Assembly (NCBI GenBank): GCA_031284475.1
Contig: JAISZV010000305.1
Span: 1-14,791 of the forward strand
Direction of reading: 5' to 3'
Length of the DNA: 14,791 bases
Source: Proteiniphilum sp.
Lineage (GTDB): Bacteria > Bacteroidota > Bacteroidia > Bacteroidales > Dysgonomonadaceae
The translations under genes were made by a program, and so were the position numbers. Below are positions 1 to 7,065 of this stretch, piece after piece. Each line of letters starts with the position of its first letter. Position 1 is the first letter of the stretch. A model generated the notes under the pieces. The model had not been told where the DNA came from. It did no database searches and worked only from the letters and a program-made list of their open reading frames with translations.

Positions 1-132
1 AAGAAAAAAGCAGTGCGGCAGGAAGTCAAGCAGCAAGAACTGATTGCCAAGATACCGAGTAATCGCCCTTATATTTCCATTGCGGAAGCCGTTTTGCTTT
101 TCGGTATTTTCAATTTGCTATATCCCATATAA
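1..132 (+). pseudogene. 3' end of an excisionase-like helix-turn-helix protein, probably truncated
   Basis: Reading frame 1 is open from the left edge to a TAA at 130-132, giving 43 residues that begin KKKAVRQEVKQQEL. The stretch NRPYISIAEAVLLFGI resembles the first helix and turn of MerR/excisionase-type DNA-binding domains, which normally continue as FGIS..TLYR with the recognition helix. Here the frame reads FGIFNLLYPI and stops, so the DNA-reading helix is missing. Dropping one T from the TTTT run near 105-108 restores FGIS but not a convincing recognition helix. This may be a decayed mobile-element or phage accessory gene. The start lies outside the window, so the fold and its broken state are inferences from a short fragment. 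An unrelated protein that ends here naturally is the alternative. Confidence 0.4.
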
Positions 133-207
133 TAAGTATTTATTCGTATATATAAGTATGATTTAGTCGCACATTTCCGTTATTTATGTCGTGTCGCAAA
201 TCTGCTG

Positions 208-215
208 CAAATATA
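208..215 (-). promoter_or_regulatory. Possible -7 promoter box (leftward), no gene attached
   Basis: On the minus strand these bases read TATATTTG, an exact match to the Bacteroidota -7 consensus TAnnTTTG. No convincing leftward reading frame follows to the left edge: the ATG codons on that strand reach stops within about 20 codons. The box therefore has no visible target. Chance occurrence in this AT-rich spacer (133-264) is quite possible. The rest of the spacer shows nothing else I can support. Confidence 0.2.
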
Positions 216-264
216 CAATAAAAAAACGATATACAAGGATAAAAATCAAGAAATATTTATAAAC

Positions 265-298
265 AAAAAAGGTGTAACTTATTAGGTTACACCTTTTT
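265..298 (-). terminator. Hairpin terminator downstream of dnaK
   Basis: A perfect 8-bp inverted repeat, GGTGTAAC (271-278) and GTTACACC (286-293), encloses a 7-nt loop. It is flanked by an A run (265-270) and a T run (294-298), so both transcripts would carry a U tract after the stem. It begins about 30 bp beyond the dnaK stop codon and is best read as the intrinsic terminator of dnaK. The symmetry means it could also stop transcription arriving from the left. Confidence 0.85.
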
Positions 299-330
299 AT
301 CTATTTATGCTTACTGCTTGTTTGGGGGCG

Positions 331-2241
331 TTACTTCACTTCTTCAAAGTCTACGTCGGTAACGCTGTCGCCGCCGGATTGGTTGTCACCCTGCGACTGT
401 TGACCGGCGTCCGCTCCGGGTTGTGGACCGGCTTGCGCGTTGGAGGCATTATACATATCCTGCGATGCTGCTTGGAAAGCTGTATTCAACTCATTGGTCG
501 CTGCGTCGACGCCATCGATATTTTGCGCTTTGTGCGCTTCCTTCAGTTTATTGAGGGCTGCTTCTATAGGCGCTTTCTTGTCGGCGGGTATCTTGTCGCC
601 CAGATCTTTCAACTGCTTTTCAGTCTGGAAGATGGTAGAATCGGCATGGTTTAACTTGTCGATGCGTTCCCTCTCTTTCTTATCGGCCTCGGCGTTGGAG
701 GCTGCCTCTTCTTTCATCCGTTTGATTTCATCATCACTCAGGCCTGAAGAGGCTTCGATACGTATCTTCTGTTCTTTGGTGGTTGCCTTGTCCTTGGCCG
801 AAACGCTCAGGATGCCGTTGGCGTCGATATCGAAAGTTACTTCAATCTGGGGAACTCCACGCGGAGCAGGCGGAATACCGTCGAGGTTGAATACGCCGAT
901 TTGCTTGTTGTCGCGCGCCATCGAACGCTCGCCCTGTAATACGTTGATCTGTACGGAAGGCTGGTTGTCTGCTGCCGTAGAGAACGTTTCGCTCTTCTTC
1001 ATAGGAATGGTGGTGTTGGCGTCAATCAGCTTGGTCATCACGCCGCCCAGCGTTTCAATTCCGAGCGAAAGAGGGGTTACATCCAGCAGAAGTACGTCTT
1101 TTACTTCTCCTGTCAGCACGGCGCCCTGGATAGCGGCGCCAATAGCGACTACCTCGTCCGGGTTTACCCCTTTGTGCGGTTTCTTTCCGAAAAGGGTTTC
1201 CACCAGTTCCTGTACGGCGGGAATACGGGTGGAACCACCTACAAGGATCACCTCGTCGATGTCGGAGTTGGTCATTCCGGCGTCTTTCATCGCTGTCAGG
1301 CAAGGCTGCTTGCATTTCTGCAACAGGTCGTCGATCAGTTGTTCAAATTTGGCCCGCGAGAGCGTTTTAACCATGTGTTTCGGAATACCGTTCACAGGCA
1401 TGATATAAGGAAGGTTGATCTCGGTGCCGGTAGCGCTCGATAGTTCGATCTTCGCTTTCTCGGCAGCCTCTTTTAACCGTTGAAGCGCCATCGGGTCTTT
1501 GCGCAGATCCAGTCCTTCATCCTTCATAAATTCATCGGCGAGCCAGTCTATAATGCGATGGTCGAAATCATCCCCTCCGAGGTGGGTGTCGCCGTTGGTG
1601 GACTTTACCTCGAAAACGCCGTCACCCAGTTCCAGAATGGAAATATCGAAAGTGCCGCCACCCAGGTCGAACACGGCTATCTTGGAGTCTTTGTTCTGTT
1701 TATCGAGTCCGTAAGCCAGCGCGGCGGCCGTCGGTTCGTTGACGATACGGCGTACGGTTAGTCCCGCTATTTCACCGGCCTCTTTGGTTGCCTGGCGTTG
1801 CGCATCGCTAAAGTATGCCGGTACGGTGATCACTGCCTCTTTGACTTCCTGCCCGAGGTAGTCTTCGGCTGTCTTTTTCATCTTTTGTAATACGATGGCC
1901 GAAATTTCCTGCGGCGTGTAAAGATGTCCGTTGATATCGACGCGTGGAGTGTTGTTGTCTCCCTTTGCCACTTTATAGGGTACGCGGCCGATCTCTTTCT
2001 GCACCTGATCGAATGTTTCCCCCATGAATGTTTTGATGGAGAAGACCGTATTATTGGGGTTGGTAATGGCCTGTCGCTTGGCTGGATCGCCTACTTTGCG
2101 CTCGCCGTTATCCATAAAGGCCACTACCGAAGGTGTAGTCCGTTTGCCTTCATTATTGGGGATTACAACAGGTTCGTTGCCTTCCATAACGGATACGCAC
2201 GAATTGGTTGTCCCTAAGTCTATTCCTATTATTTTTCCCAT
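331..2241 (-). CDS. dnaK: Molecular chaperone DnaK (Hsp70)
   Basis: This is a complete 636-residue Hsp70, the usual length for bacterial DnaK. It is a cytoplasmic ATP-dependent chaperone that binds exposed hydrophobic segments and normally cycles with DnaJ and GrpE. The N-terminal signature GIDLGTTNS (6-14) and catalytic Lys70 are present. So are the phosphate-binding FDLGGGTFD (191-199), the third Hsp70 signature VGGSTRIPA (334-342) and the interdomain linker [11 protein letters not shown] (380-390). A substrate-binding beta domain and helical lid follow. The tail is rich in Gln, Gly and Asp and ends in DFEEVK. The ATG at 2239-2241 directly precedes [10 protein letters not shown], so the start is secure; its leader is A-rich without a Shine-Dalgarno sequence. 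No grpE, dnaJ or hrcA gene adjoins, and no CIRCE repeat (TTAGCACTC-N9-GAGTGCTAA) is visible upstream. The gene appears monocistronic. Confidence 0.99.
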   Translation of the reverse strand: MGKIIGIDLGTTNSCVSVMEGNEPVVIPNNEGKRTTPSVVAFMDNGERKVGDPAKRQAITNPNNTVFSIKTFMGETFDQVQKEIGRVPYKVAKGDNNTPRVDINGHLYTPQEISAIVLQKMKKTAEDYLGQEVKEAVITVPAYFSDAQRQATKEAGEIAGLTVRRIVNEPTAAALAYGLDKQNKDSKIAVFDLGGGTFDISILELGDGVFEVKSTNGDTHLGGDDFDHRIIDWLADEFMKDEGLDLRKDPMALQRLKEAAEKAKIELSSATGTEINLPYIMPVNGIPKHMVKTLSRAKFEQLIDDLLQKCKQPCLTAMKDAGMTNSDIDEVILVGGSTRIPAVQELVETLFGKKPHKGVNPDEVVAIGAAIQGAVLTGEVKDVLLLDVTPLSLGIETLGGVMTKLIDANTTIPMKKSETFSTAADNQPSVQINVLQGERSMARDNKQIGVFNLDGIPPAPRGVPQIEVTFDIDANGILSVSAKDKATTKEQKIRIEASSGLSDDEIKRMKEEAASNAEADKKERERIDKLNHADSTIFQTEKQLKDLGDKIPADKKAPIEAALNKLKEAHKAQNIDGVDAATNELNTAFQAASQDMYNASNAQAGPQPGADAGQQSQGDNQSGGDSVTDVDFEEVK

Positions 2242-2426
2242 AATTTATTGTGTTATTATTATATTTCTTTTCCGTTTTAATTTGTTTGTCAAAAACGTGC
2301 CGGTCATTGCCGGTTTGTTTTTTTGATTCATTATTTCTTTTTCAAATGTTGTGCCAAATTTTCAAGACGAAAGGGTTTCTGCCAATATGACGGGTTCACT
2401 TTTTTACTTTCAGCGACTTCCTTTCT

Positions 2427-2434
2427 CAAAAATA
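2427..2434 (-). promoter_or_regulatory. Candidate -7 box of dnaK
   Basis: The minus strand reads TATTTTTG here, matching TAnnTTTG. It would start a dnaK transcript near 2420 with a leader of about 180 nt. I see no good TTTG -33 partner at the expected distance. The box lies only 5 bp from the opposite-strand box at 2440-2447, so the two divergent promoters would overlap. Motif match only. Confidence 0.3.
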
Positions 2435-2439
2435 ATCTC

Positions 2440-2447
2440 TACCTTTG
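2440..2447 (+). promoter_or_regulatory. Candidate -7 box of the DUF4301 gene
   Basis: TACCTTTG matches the Bacteroidota -7 consensus TAnnTTTG. Transcription would start near 2454, giving a leader of about 70 nt before the ATG at 2524. That leader contains a small 4-bp hairpin, GGCT/AGCC, at 2470-2483. The -33 element is not clear; TTTC runs near 2408-2425 are the nearest candidates. Confidence 0.5.
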
Positions 2448-2523
2448 GTGAATAAAGTTTAAAAGCGGCGGCTGTTTTTAGCCTTGCCCGGTAACAAGGA
2501 TAATAATTTTAAGATTGAACGTT

Positions 2524-4068
2524 ATGAGTTCTATGTACACACAACAAGACCTGGAATTACTGCGCGAAAAAGGAATATCTCAGGATCAGATCGATATGCA
2601 ATTGAATTATTTCGGTACGGGGTTTCCCTATCTTTCTATCGTAGCTGCCGCTTCTGTAGGGAACGGTATTATGAAAGTGGGAGAAGAAGAGGAAAAGGTA
2701 TACCTGGATGCATGGCAGGATTTTTTGAACAGGAAGAAAAAGGTAACCAAATTTGTACCGGCTTCCGGCGCTGCGAGCCGTATGTTTAAAGATCTGTTTG
2801 CCTTCCCTGACGCCGGTTATGATGTGCCTTCCACGCCGTTTGAGAAAGAGTTTTTCGACCGGATTCAACAATTTGCATTTTTCGGCCCGCTCGATGAAAC
2901 ATGTAAAAAATTATTCGCAAAGGATGTAGCGACATTGTGTAAAGAAGGAAAGTATAAAGATGTGGCGTCCGCATTACTTGGCTCCGAGGGGATGGATTAC
3001 GGGAACATGCCTAAAGGGTTGCTCCTTTTCCACAAATATCCCGAAGGGAATCGGACTCCTGTCGGAGAGCATCTTACCGAAGGAACATTCTATGCTAAAA
3101 ATAGAACAGGAGTGGTGAATGTCCATTTCACCGTGTTGCCGGAGCATAAAGATATGTTTGAACTCCTGGTGGCAGCCCGAAAATTGAACTATGAGTTTAA
3201 ACTGGGCGCTACTTTCTCGGTATCATACAGCATCCAGAAACCGGGTACCGATACCGTTGCCGTGGATATGAATAATGAACCCTTCAGGAATGAAGACGGT
3301 TCTTTGCTGTTTCGTCCCGGCGGGCATGGAGCATTGATAGAAAACCTGAACGATATAGACTCCGATGTGATCTTTATTAAGAATATCGACAATGTAGTCC
3401 CCGACAGGCTCAAGGAGGACGAGGCGCGCTACAAAAGGTTGTTGGCAGGCATTCTTGTCGTCATGCAACAACGTACCCATGCTTACCTGAACCGGTTGGA
3501 ATCGGGAGAAGCCACTGCGGATGAAATGGAAGAGATGCTGGCTTTCACGGAGAAAGAATTGTCTATTTCTCATCCCGGACAGTTTGCTTCGGAAGATGAA
3601 CTGAAAGAATACCTGAGGAGGAAATTCGACCGTCCTTTCCGTGTTTGCGGAATGGTGAAGAACGAAGGCGAGCCGGGCGGCGGCCCTTTTATTGCCGTCA
3701 ATCCCGACGGAACCGCTTCTCTCCAGATACTGGAAAGTTCCCAGATCGACAAGAATAATCCTGCCGCAACGGAGGCATTCGGGAACAGTACCCATTTTAA
3801 TCCCGTGGATGTGGTATGCGGCGTGAAATGTAACCGAGGTAACAAATACGACCTGACGGAATTTGTGGACAGGAATACCGGATTCATCTCATACAAATCG
3901 AAAAACGGGAAAGAACTGAAAGCGCTGGAACTACCGGGATTGTGGAATGGGGCAATGAGCGATTGGAACACTGTCTTCGTGGAAGTCCCCGTCTCCACTT
4001 TCAATCCGGTGAAGACGGTGAACGACCTGCTACGGCCGGAACATGAAACCATTCGCCCCAGCCCATAA
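2524..4068 (+). CDS. DUF4301 family protein, pyrophosphorylase-like
   Basis: This is a 514-residue soluble protein with no signal peptide, recognised as DUF4301, a conserved family of unknown function common in Bacteroidota. The motif VPASGAASRMFK (78-89) resembles the Gly-rich nucleotide-binding loop of sugar nucleotidyltransferases. RPGGHGALIENLND (264-277) followed by IFIKNIDNV (283-291) resembles the GHGD and NxDN motifs of UDP-sugar pyrophosphorylases. A Gly-rich GEPGGGPF lies near 382-389, and LELPGLWNGAMSDWNT sits near the C terminus. A cytoplasmic sugar-nucleotide role is therefore an inference, not established. The ATG at 2524 is chosen over the in-frame TTG at 2515; a further ATG lies at 2533. 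The 3' end overlaps the convergent metallohydrolase gene by 68 bp. Its nearest upstream neighbour, dnaK, is divergent, so no operon partner is visible. Confidence 0.9.
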   Translation: MSSMYTQQDLELLREKGISQDQIDMQLNYFGTGFPYLSIVAAASVGNGIMKVGEEEEKVYLDAWQDFLNRKKKVTKFVPASGAASRMFKDLFAFPDAGYDVPSTPFEKEFFDRIQQFAFFGPLDETCKKLFAKDVATLCKEGKYKDVASALLGSEGMDYGNMPKGLLLFHKYPEGNRTPVGEHLTEGTFYAKNRTGVVNVHFTVLPEHKDMFELLVAARKLNYEFKLGATFSVSYSIQKPGTDTVAVDMNNEPFRNEDGSLLFRPGGHGALIENLNDIDSDVIFIKNIDNVVPDRLKEDEARYKRLLAGILVVMQQRTHAYLNRLESGEATADEMEEMLAFTEKELSISHPGQFASEDELKEYLRRKFDRPFRVCGMVKNEGEPGGGPFIAVNPDGTASLQILESSQIDKNNPAATEAFGNSTHFNPVDVVCGVKCNRGNKYDLTEFVDRNTGFISYKSKNGKELKALELPGLWNGAMSDWNTVFVEVPVSTFNPVKTVNDLLRPEHETIRPSP

Positions 4069-5074
4069 CCAAATAATCTTTATTGATTTGCTCCATTTTC
4101 TGGAAACTCAACCAAAAGGCTTCACGGTGGTCTATCGTGTGTCCCATTTCATTTTCGTGTCCGGTGATCACCAGTTTAGGGTTAAATCCTTCAACCAGGC
4201 CATTCATTTCATAAGTCCAACAATTTACGACTAATACATCCGGCTGGGGAATCTCTTTTTTTATATTGGTAATCCACGTCATATCCTCCTTATTATATTG
4301 ATCTCCAATATGAACAATGGTTTTCTTCTCTTCTGTTGTTACTACATAAATATTATTCATCAATTCATCTTGATTTCCAGGAAATATCCTCACTTGATGA
4401 GTTTTTTGGTTTTTCCCTAATTTTAATTGTTTGTTGATTACTTTTTCAGACCGTAAATGTAGTATATTCTTGTTGTCTTCCCATAGATTTGTCGGACCGA
4501 CGACCGGTTTGCCGGCCTTTATGAACATTTCGGCAACTACCGGATCGGCATGATCATTGTGGTTATGGGTGATAAACAGAACGTCGCAATAGTCGACGAT
4601 TTGCCGGACTAAAGAATCGGGTATTAATGTTTTGCCATTGCATATACCCCGTACAATATCAAATGCTATGGTTACAGATCCGGTACGGGCAATAAAACCA
4701 TCATTGTAAACTTTATAAATTTTTATCCCCTCATTTACCGGCTCGGACAGATCTGTAATAACTTTATTAATTCGGGAAAAAAGGAAACTATAAAACGGCT
4801 CGCTATTGTCATATTTGGTCTCATGGAGCATAACATCCAGATTGTAAAGGGCCAGCTTTCTGACCATCGAAGATCCGATTGTAGGAGGATTTTCCGTTAA
4901 TGCCAGATCAATCAGGTCGAACATACGAAAAGCTTGTTTATTAAGGTAAGCTTCCGAATTGCCCCAGAAAGCGCTTTTTTCAATCGTATTTTTCTCTTGT
5001 GCATTTGTACTACAGGGCATCAATGAAAGTATAATCCCTCCCATACATAATAGTGTATAAAAAAGTCTTTTCAT
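4001..5074 (-). CDS. Exported metallo-beta-lactamase-fold hydrolase (UlaG/RomA-like)
   Basis: This 357-residue protein starts MKRLFYTLLCMGGIILSL and has a signal peptide, with likely cleavage after STNA (residue 25). The metal-binding motif THNHNDHAD places His170, His172, Asp174 and His175. VHIGD (His255, Asp258) and TGHENEMGH (His306) supply the later ligands, so the di-metal site looks complete. The family includes lactonases and phosphodiesterases; the substrate cannot be read from sequence. The start at 5074 is preferred to the ATG at 5098 because it gives a clean signal peptide and leaves about 25 nt after a candidate promoter at 5107-5114. The gene looks more AT-rich than dnaK or the DUF4301 gene, which may mean acquisition. 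It sits downstream of susD but is separated from it by a terminator. Its last 68 bp overlap the convergent DUF4301 gene, and no terminator is visible. Confidence 0.85.
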   Translation of the reverse strand: MKRLFYTLLCMGGIILSLMPCSTNAQEKNTIEKSAFWGNSEAYLNKQAFRMFDLIDLALTENPPTIGSSMVRKLALYNLDVMLHETKYDNSEPFYSFLFSRINKVITDLSEPVNEGIKIYKVYNDGFIARTGSVTIAFDIVRGICNGKTLIPDSLVRQIVDYCDVLFITHNHNDHADPVVAEMFIKAGKPVVGPTNLWEDNKNILHLRSEKVINKQLKLGKNQKTHQVRIFPGNQDELMNNIYVVTTEEKKTIVHIGDQYNKEDMTWITNIKKEIPQPDVLVVNCWTYEMNGLVEGFNPKLVITGHENEMGHTIDHREAFWLSFQKMEQINKDYLVMGWGEWFHVPAVAGRSPSSPD

Positions 5075-5106
5075 ATTGTAATTTGTTAATTGAAACATTA
5101 CTTTAT

Positions 5107-5114
5107 CAAAAATA
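5107..5114 (-). promoter_or_regulatory. Candidate -7 box of the metallohydrolase gene
   Basis: The minus strand reads TATTTTTG, an exact match to TAnnTTTG. A transcript would begin near 5100, leaving about 25 nt before the ATG at 5074 and almost none before the ATG at 5098. This favours the downstream start. No clear TTTG -33 box is seen at the expected spacing. With the terminator at 5246-5282 it suggests separate transcription from susCD. Confidence 0.4.
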
Positions 5115-5245
5115 TAATGGATATCATATCCACTTGGTTCAGAATATTAAAACAAATACTTAAACTAAAGACAATATCTCAAAATAGAAAATAAGTCTCT
5201 GAATTTAAATATTTGGAATTGTTTTCCGATTTGGAGTACGAATAC

Positions 5246-5282
5246 AAAGAGGGTGAAATCACATTTGCGATACACCCTCTTT
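5246..5282 (-). terminator. Terminator of the fecR-susC-susD unit
   Basis: AAAGAGGGTG (5246-5255) is perfectly complementary to CACCCTCTTT (5273-5282). The 17-nt loop can pair further through ATC/GAT and C-G, capped by ATTT. The structure begins 12 bp beyond the susD stop codon. The U tract on the leftward transcript is short and interrupted (TTTGTATT after the stem), so termination may be partial and allow some read-through towards the metallohydrolase gene. Confidence 0.75.
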
Positions 5283-5294
5283 AATATGATTCAC

Positions 5295-7037
5295 TTATTC
5301 CCAATTAGGATCTTGATCCAGATTCCGATTTCGTTCCATTTCAACCAAAGGTATGGGCCAGATCTCGTGACGCGATTGATATGTGCGTTCATACATCAGA
5401 TCTCCGAAAATATCAGTAGCATTCTTAACGGTTGATTTTAACAACCCCCAACGACGGATATCCCAATAACGTTGACCTTCGCCAGCTAACTCATAGGCAC
5501 GTTCATTTCGGATGCGTTGTGTCATCTCGTCTTTGCCGTTAACGGTTAACCAGGCGGCGCCTGAGTTCAATCCGGGCATCCCTACACGGGCGCGTATCTT
5601 ATTGACTTCAGCGACAGCCTTATCTATTTCGCCATTTTCGTTATAGGCTTCAGCAAGCATCAACAGGACGTCGCCAAGGCGGATCAATGGAAATTCATAA
5701 GGAGTGCGGTTGTATTCACCCCAATAGCCATCAAGATTACCGGTAGGAATCCATTTACGCCAGAAATAAGAATTCCAACCTTCAGAGTTCCGTATAAATG
5801 CAAGCGCTTCCATCGGTGCGCCGCCTTGTGTTGGATCAGCGAATACAAATTGCTTGTCGCGAGGGTTTGAACCGGCATCCGTACCCAGATAATGAGAATA
5901 TGGAGTGATTACATTCCAGCACAAACGTGGGTCACGCTTACGATATACATCCAGCACCTTAGTAGTATCACAATCCAAAGTACTGGTGATAACAGTGCTG
6001 CCTTGATCAATGGCAACACTTAGTAGTCTACGGCGAAATTGCGAATTCCCTACGTTGAAACCGGGAAACACATCGTCCCAATTGAATTGTGAACCATCGA
6101 GGTTCTCATACTTATCGACCAATGTGGTGGAAGGCACAATAACGTTGCTGGCAATGAGACGCAGGGTCGACTTATTTCCAAAATAGGAAACAATATCCAA
6201 TGCCTGGCCGGCAACGTTGCCATCAATAGATTGTATAGAAAAGATCATCTCATTGCTACGCCTGCCGTTGTAGATTCGGAATAGATCTTCGTAGTCAGGA
6301 TGTAAAACATAACCGTAGTTGCTGCTTTTGTTGTACACTATCTCTTCGAAGTCTGCAATGGCCTTACTCCATTCCTTGTTGAACAGGTAAACCTTGCCAC
6401 GAAGTGCATAGGCTGCACCTTTAGTCGCACGACCATAATTACTGTTATCCCAACTGACGGGGAGCTTGGCAATAGCCTCGGTCAGATCGTCAATAACATG
6501 CTGGCGAATTTCTTCGGCTGAACTGCGTGGGTTGGTTACCGTTGCAAACTCTTTATTAATCACACAAGTTTCATCATAATAAGGCACACCTCCCCAGCAG
6601 TTAAGCATGCGGAAGTAGGCCAAGGCACGAAGGAACTTGGCCTCGCCGGTCACCTGGTCGATTGTGGTTTGATTGATCGGCATACCGGCTACATTACGGA
6701 TCACGGTGTTCGAGCGGTGAACCAATTCGTAAAGATATTGCCAGTGGTTTTGCACGGCGCCGCTGTTCGAAGCGAACGATGTACCACGGGAAATGTCAGC
6801 CAAAGGGCTGCTACCATCGGCTAAATCAGTACACATATCGAATGTGAACTCTAAACCGAAGCACCATGACGCTTTCATGGCTGCATACATACCGACAGCG
6901 GCTTGTTTCGCATGAGTTTCGGTTTGCCAGAATGTACCGCCCGACAGTTGAGTAGAAGGTACATAATCCAAATCAACACAACCGTTAAGCAAAAGGAACA
7001 AGCCTAAAAATGCTGAAATTATTTTTTTAGTATTCAT
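5295..7037 (-). CDS. SusD/RagB-family outer-membrane nutrient-binding lipoprotein
   Basis: This is a 580-residue SusD homologue, the surface lipoprotein that caps a SusC channel and captures the nutrient. The N terminus MNTKKIISAFLGLFLLLNGC has a lipobox (LNGC) with lipidated Cys20. The following VDLD is acidic, as in Bacteroidota surface-export signals. Family hallmarks are FWQTETHAKQAAVGMYAAM (37-55), the TPR-like stretch around GEAKFLRALAYFRMLNCWGG, and YALRGKVYLF. The C-terminal SusD_RagB region has PLIRLGDVLLMLAEAYNE and RIRNERAYELAGEGQRYWD, ending in IPLVEMERNRNLDQDPNWE. Length and ending are typical of a complete protein. It follows susC by 28 bp on the same strand and is certainly co-transcribed. 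The ligand cannot be inferred: SusD proteins bind glycans, but RagB binds peptides. Confidence 0.97.
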   Translation of the reverse strand: MNTKKIISAFLGLFLLLNGCVDLDYVPSTQLSGGTFWQTETHAKQAAVGMYAAMKASWCFGLEFTFDMCTDLADGSSPLADISRGTSFASNSGAVQNHWQYLYELVHRSNTVIRNVAGMPINQTTIDQVTGEAKFLRALAYFRMLNCWGGVPYYDETCVINKEFATVTNPRSSAEEIRQHVIDDLTEAIAKLPVSWDNSNYGRATKGAAYALRGKVYLFNKEWSKAIADFEEIVYNKSSNYGYVLHPDYEDLFRIYNGRRSNEMIFSIQSIDGNVAGQALDIVSYFGNKSTLRLIASNVIVPSTTLVDKYENLDGSQFNWDDVFPGFNVGNSQFRRRLLSVAIDQGSTVITSTLDCDTTKVLDVYRKRDPRLCWNVITPYSHYLGTDAGSNPRDKQFVFADPTQGGAPMEALAFIRNSEGWNSYFWRKWIPTGNLDGYWGEYNRTPYEFPLIRLGDVLLMLAEAYNENGEIDKAVAEVNKIRARVGMPGLNSGAAWLTVNGKDEMTQRIRNERAYELAGEGQRYWDIRRWGLLKSTVKNATDIFGDLMYERTYQSRHEIWPIPLVEMERNRNLDQDPNWE

Positions 7038-7065
7038 TGTTTTCTAATTTAATGATCTTACTGTT

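Noticed and set aside
440..1408. Long rightward open frame of 322 codons opposite dnaK
   Set aside because: It is antisense to a highly conserved chaperone gene and its Ser-rich translation resembles no protein. It is a by-product of dnaK codon usage.
2291..2323. Imperfect inverted repeat AAAAAC..CCGG / CCGG..GTTTTT in the dnaK leader
   Set aside because: The pairing is broken by a 3-base internal loop and the GC part is only 4 bp. It could be a leader structure but is too weak to call.
2242..2523. CIRCE or other heat-shock operator upstream of dnaK
   Set aside because: I looked for the 9-9-9 inverted repeat TTAGCACTC/GAGTGCTAA and found no match.
3223..4052. Leftward open frames opposite the DUF4301 gene
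   Set aside because: They are shadows of a recognised conserved gene, with no domain-like sequence.
5075..5098. Upstream ATG for the metallohydrolase (MFQLTNYN added)
   Set aside because: It would leave almost no leader after the candidate promoter and would place polar residues ahead of a clean signal peptide starting MKRLF.
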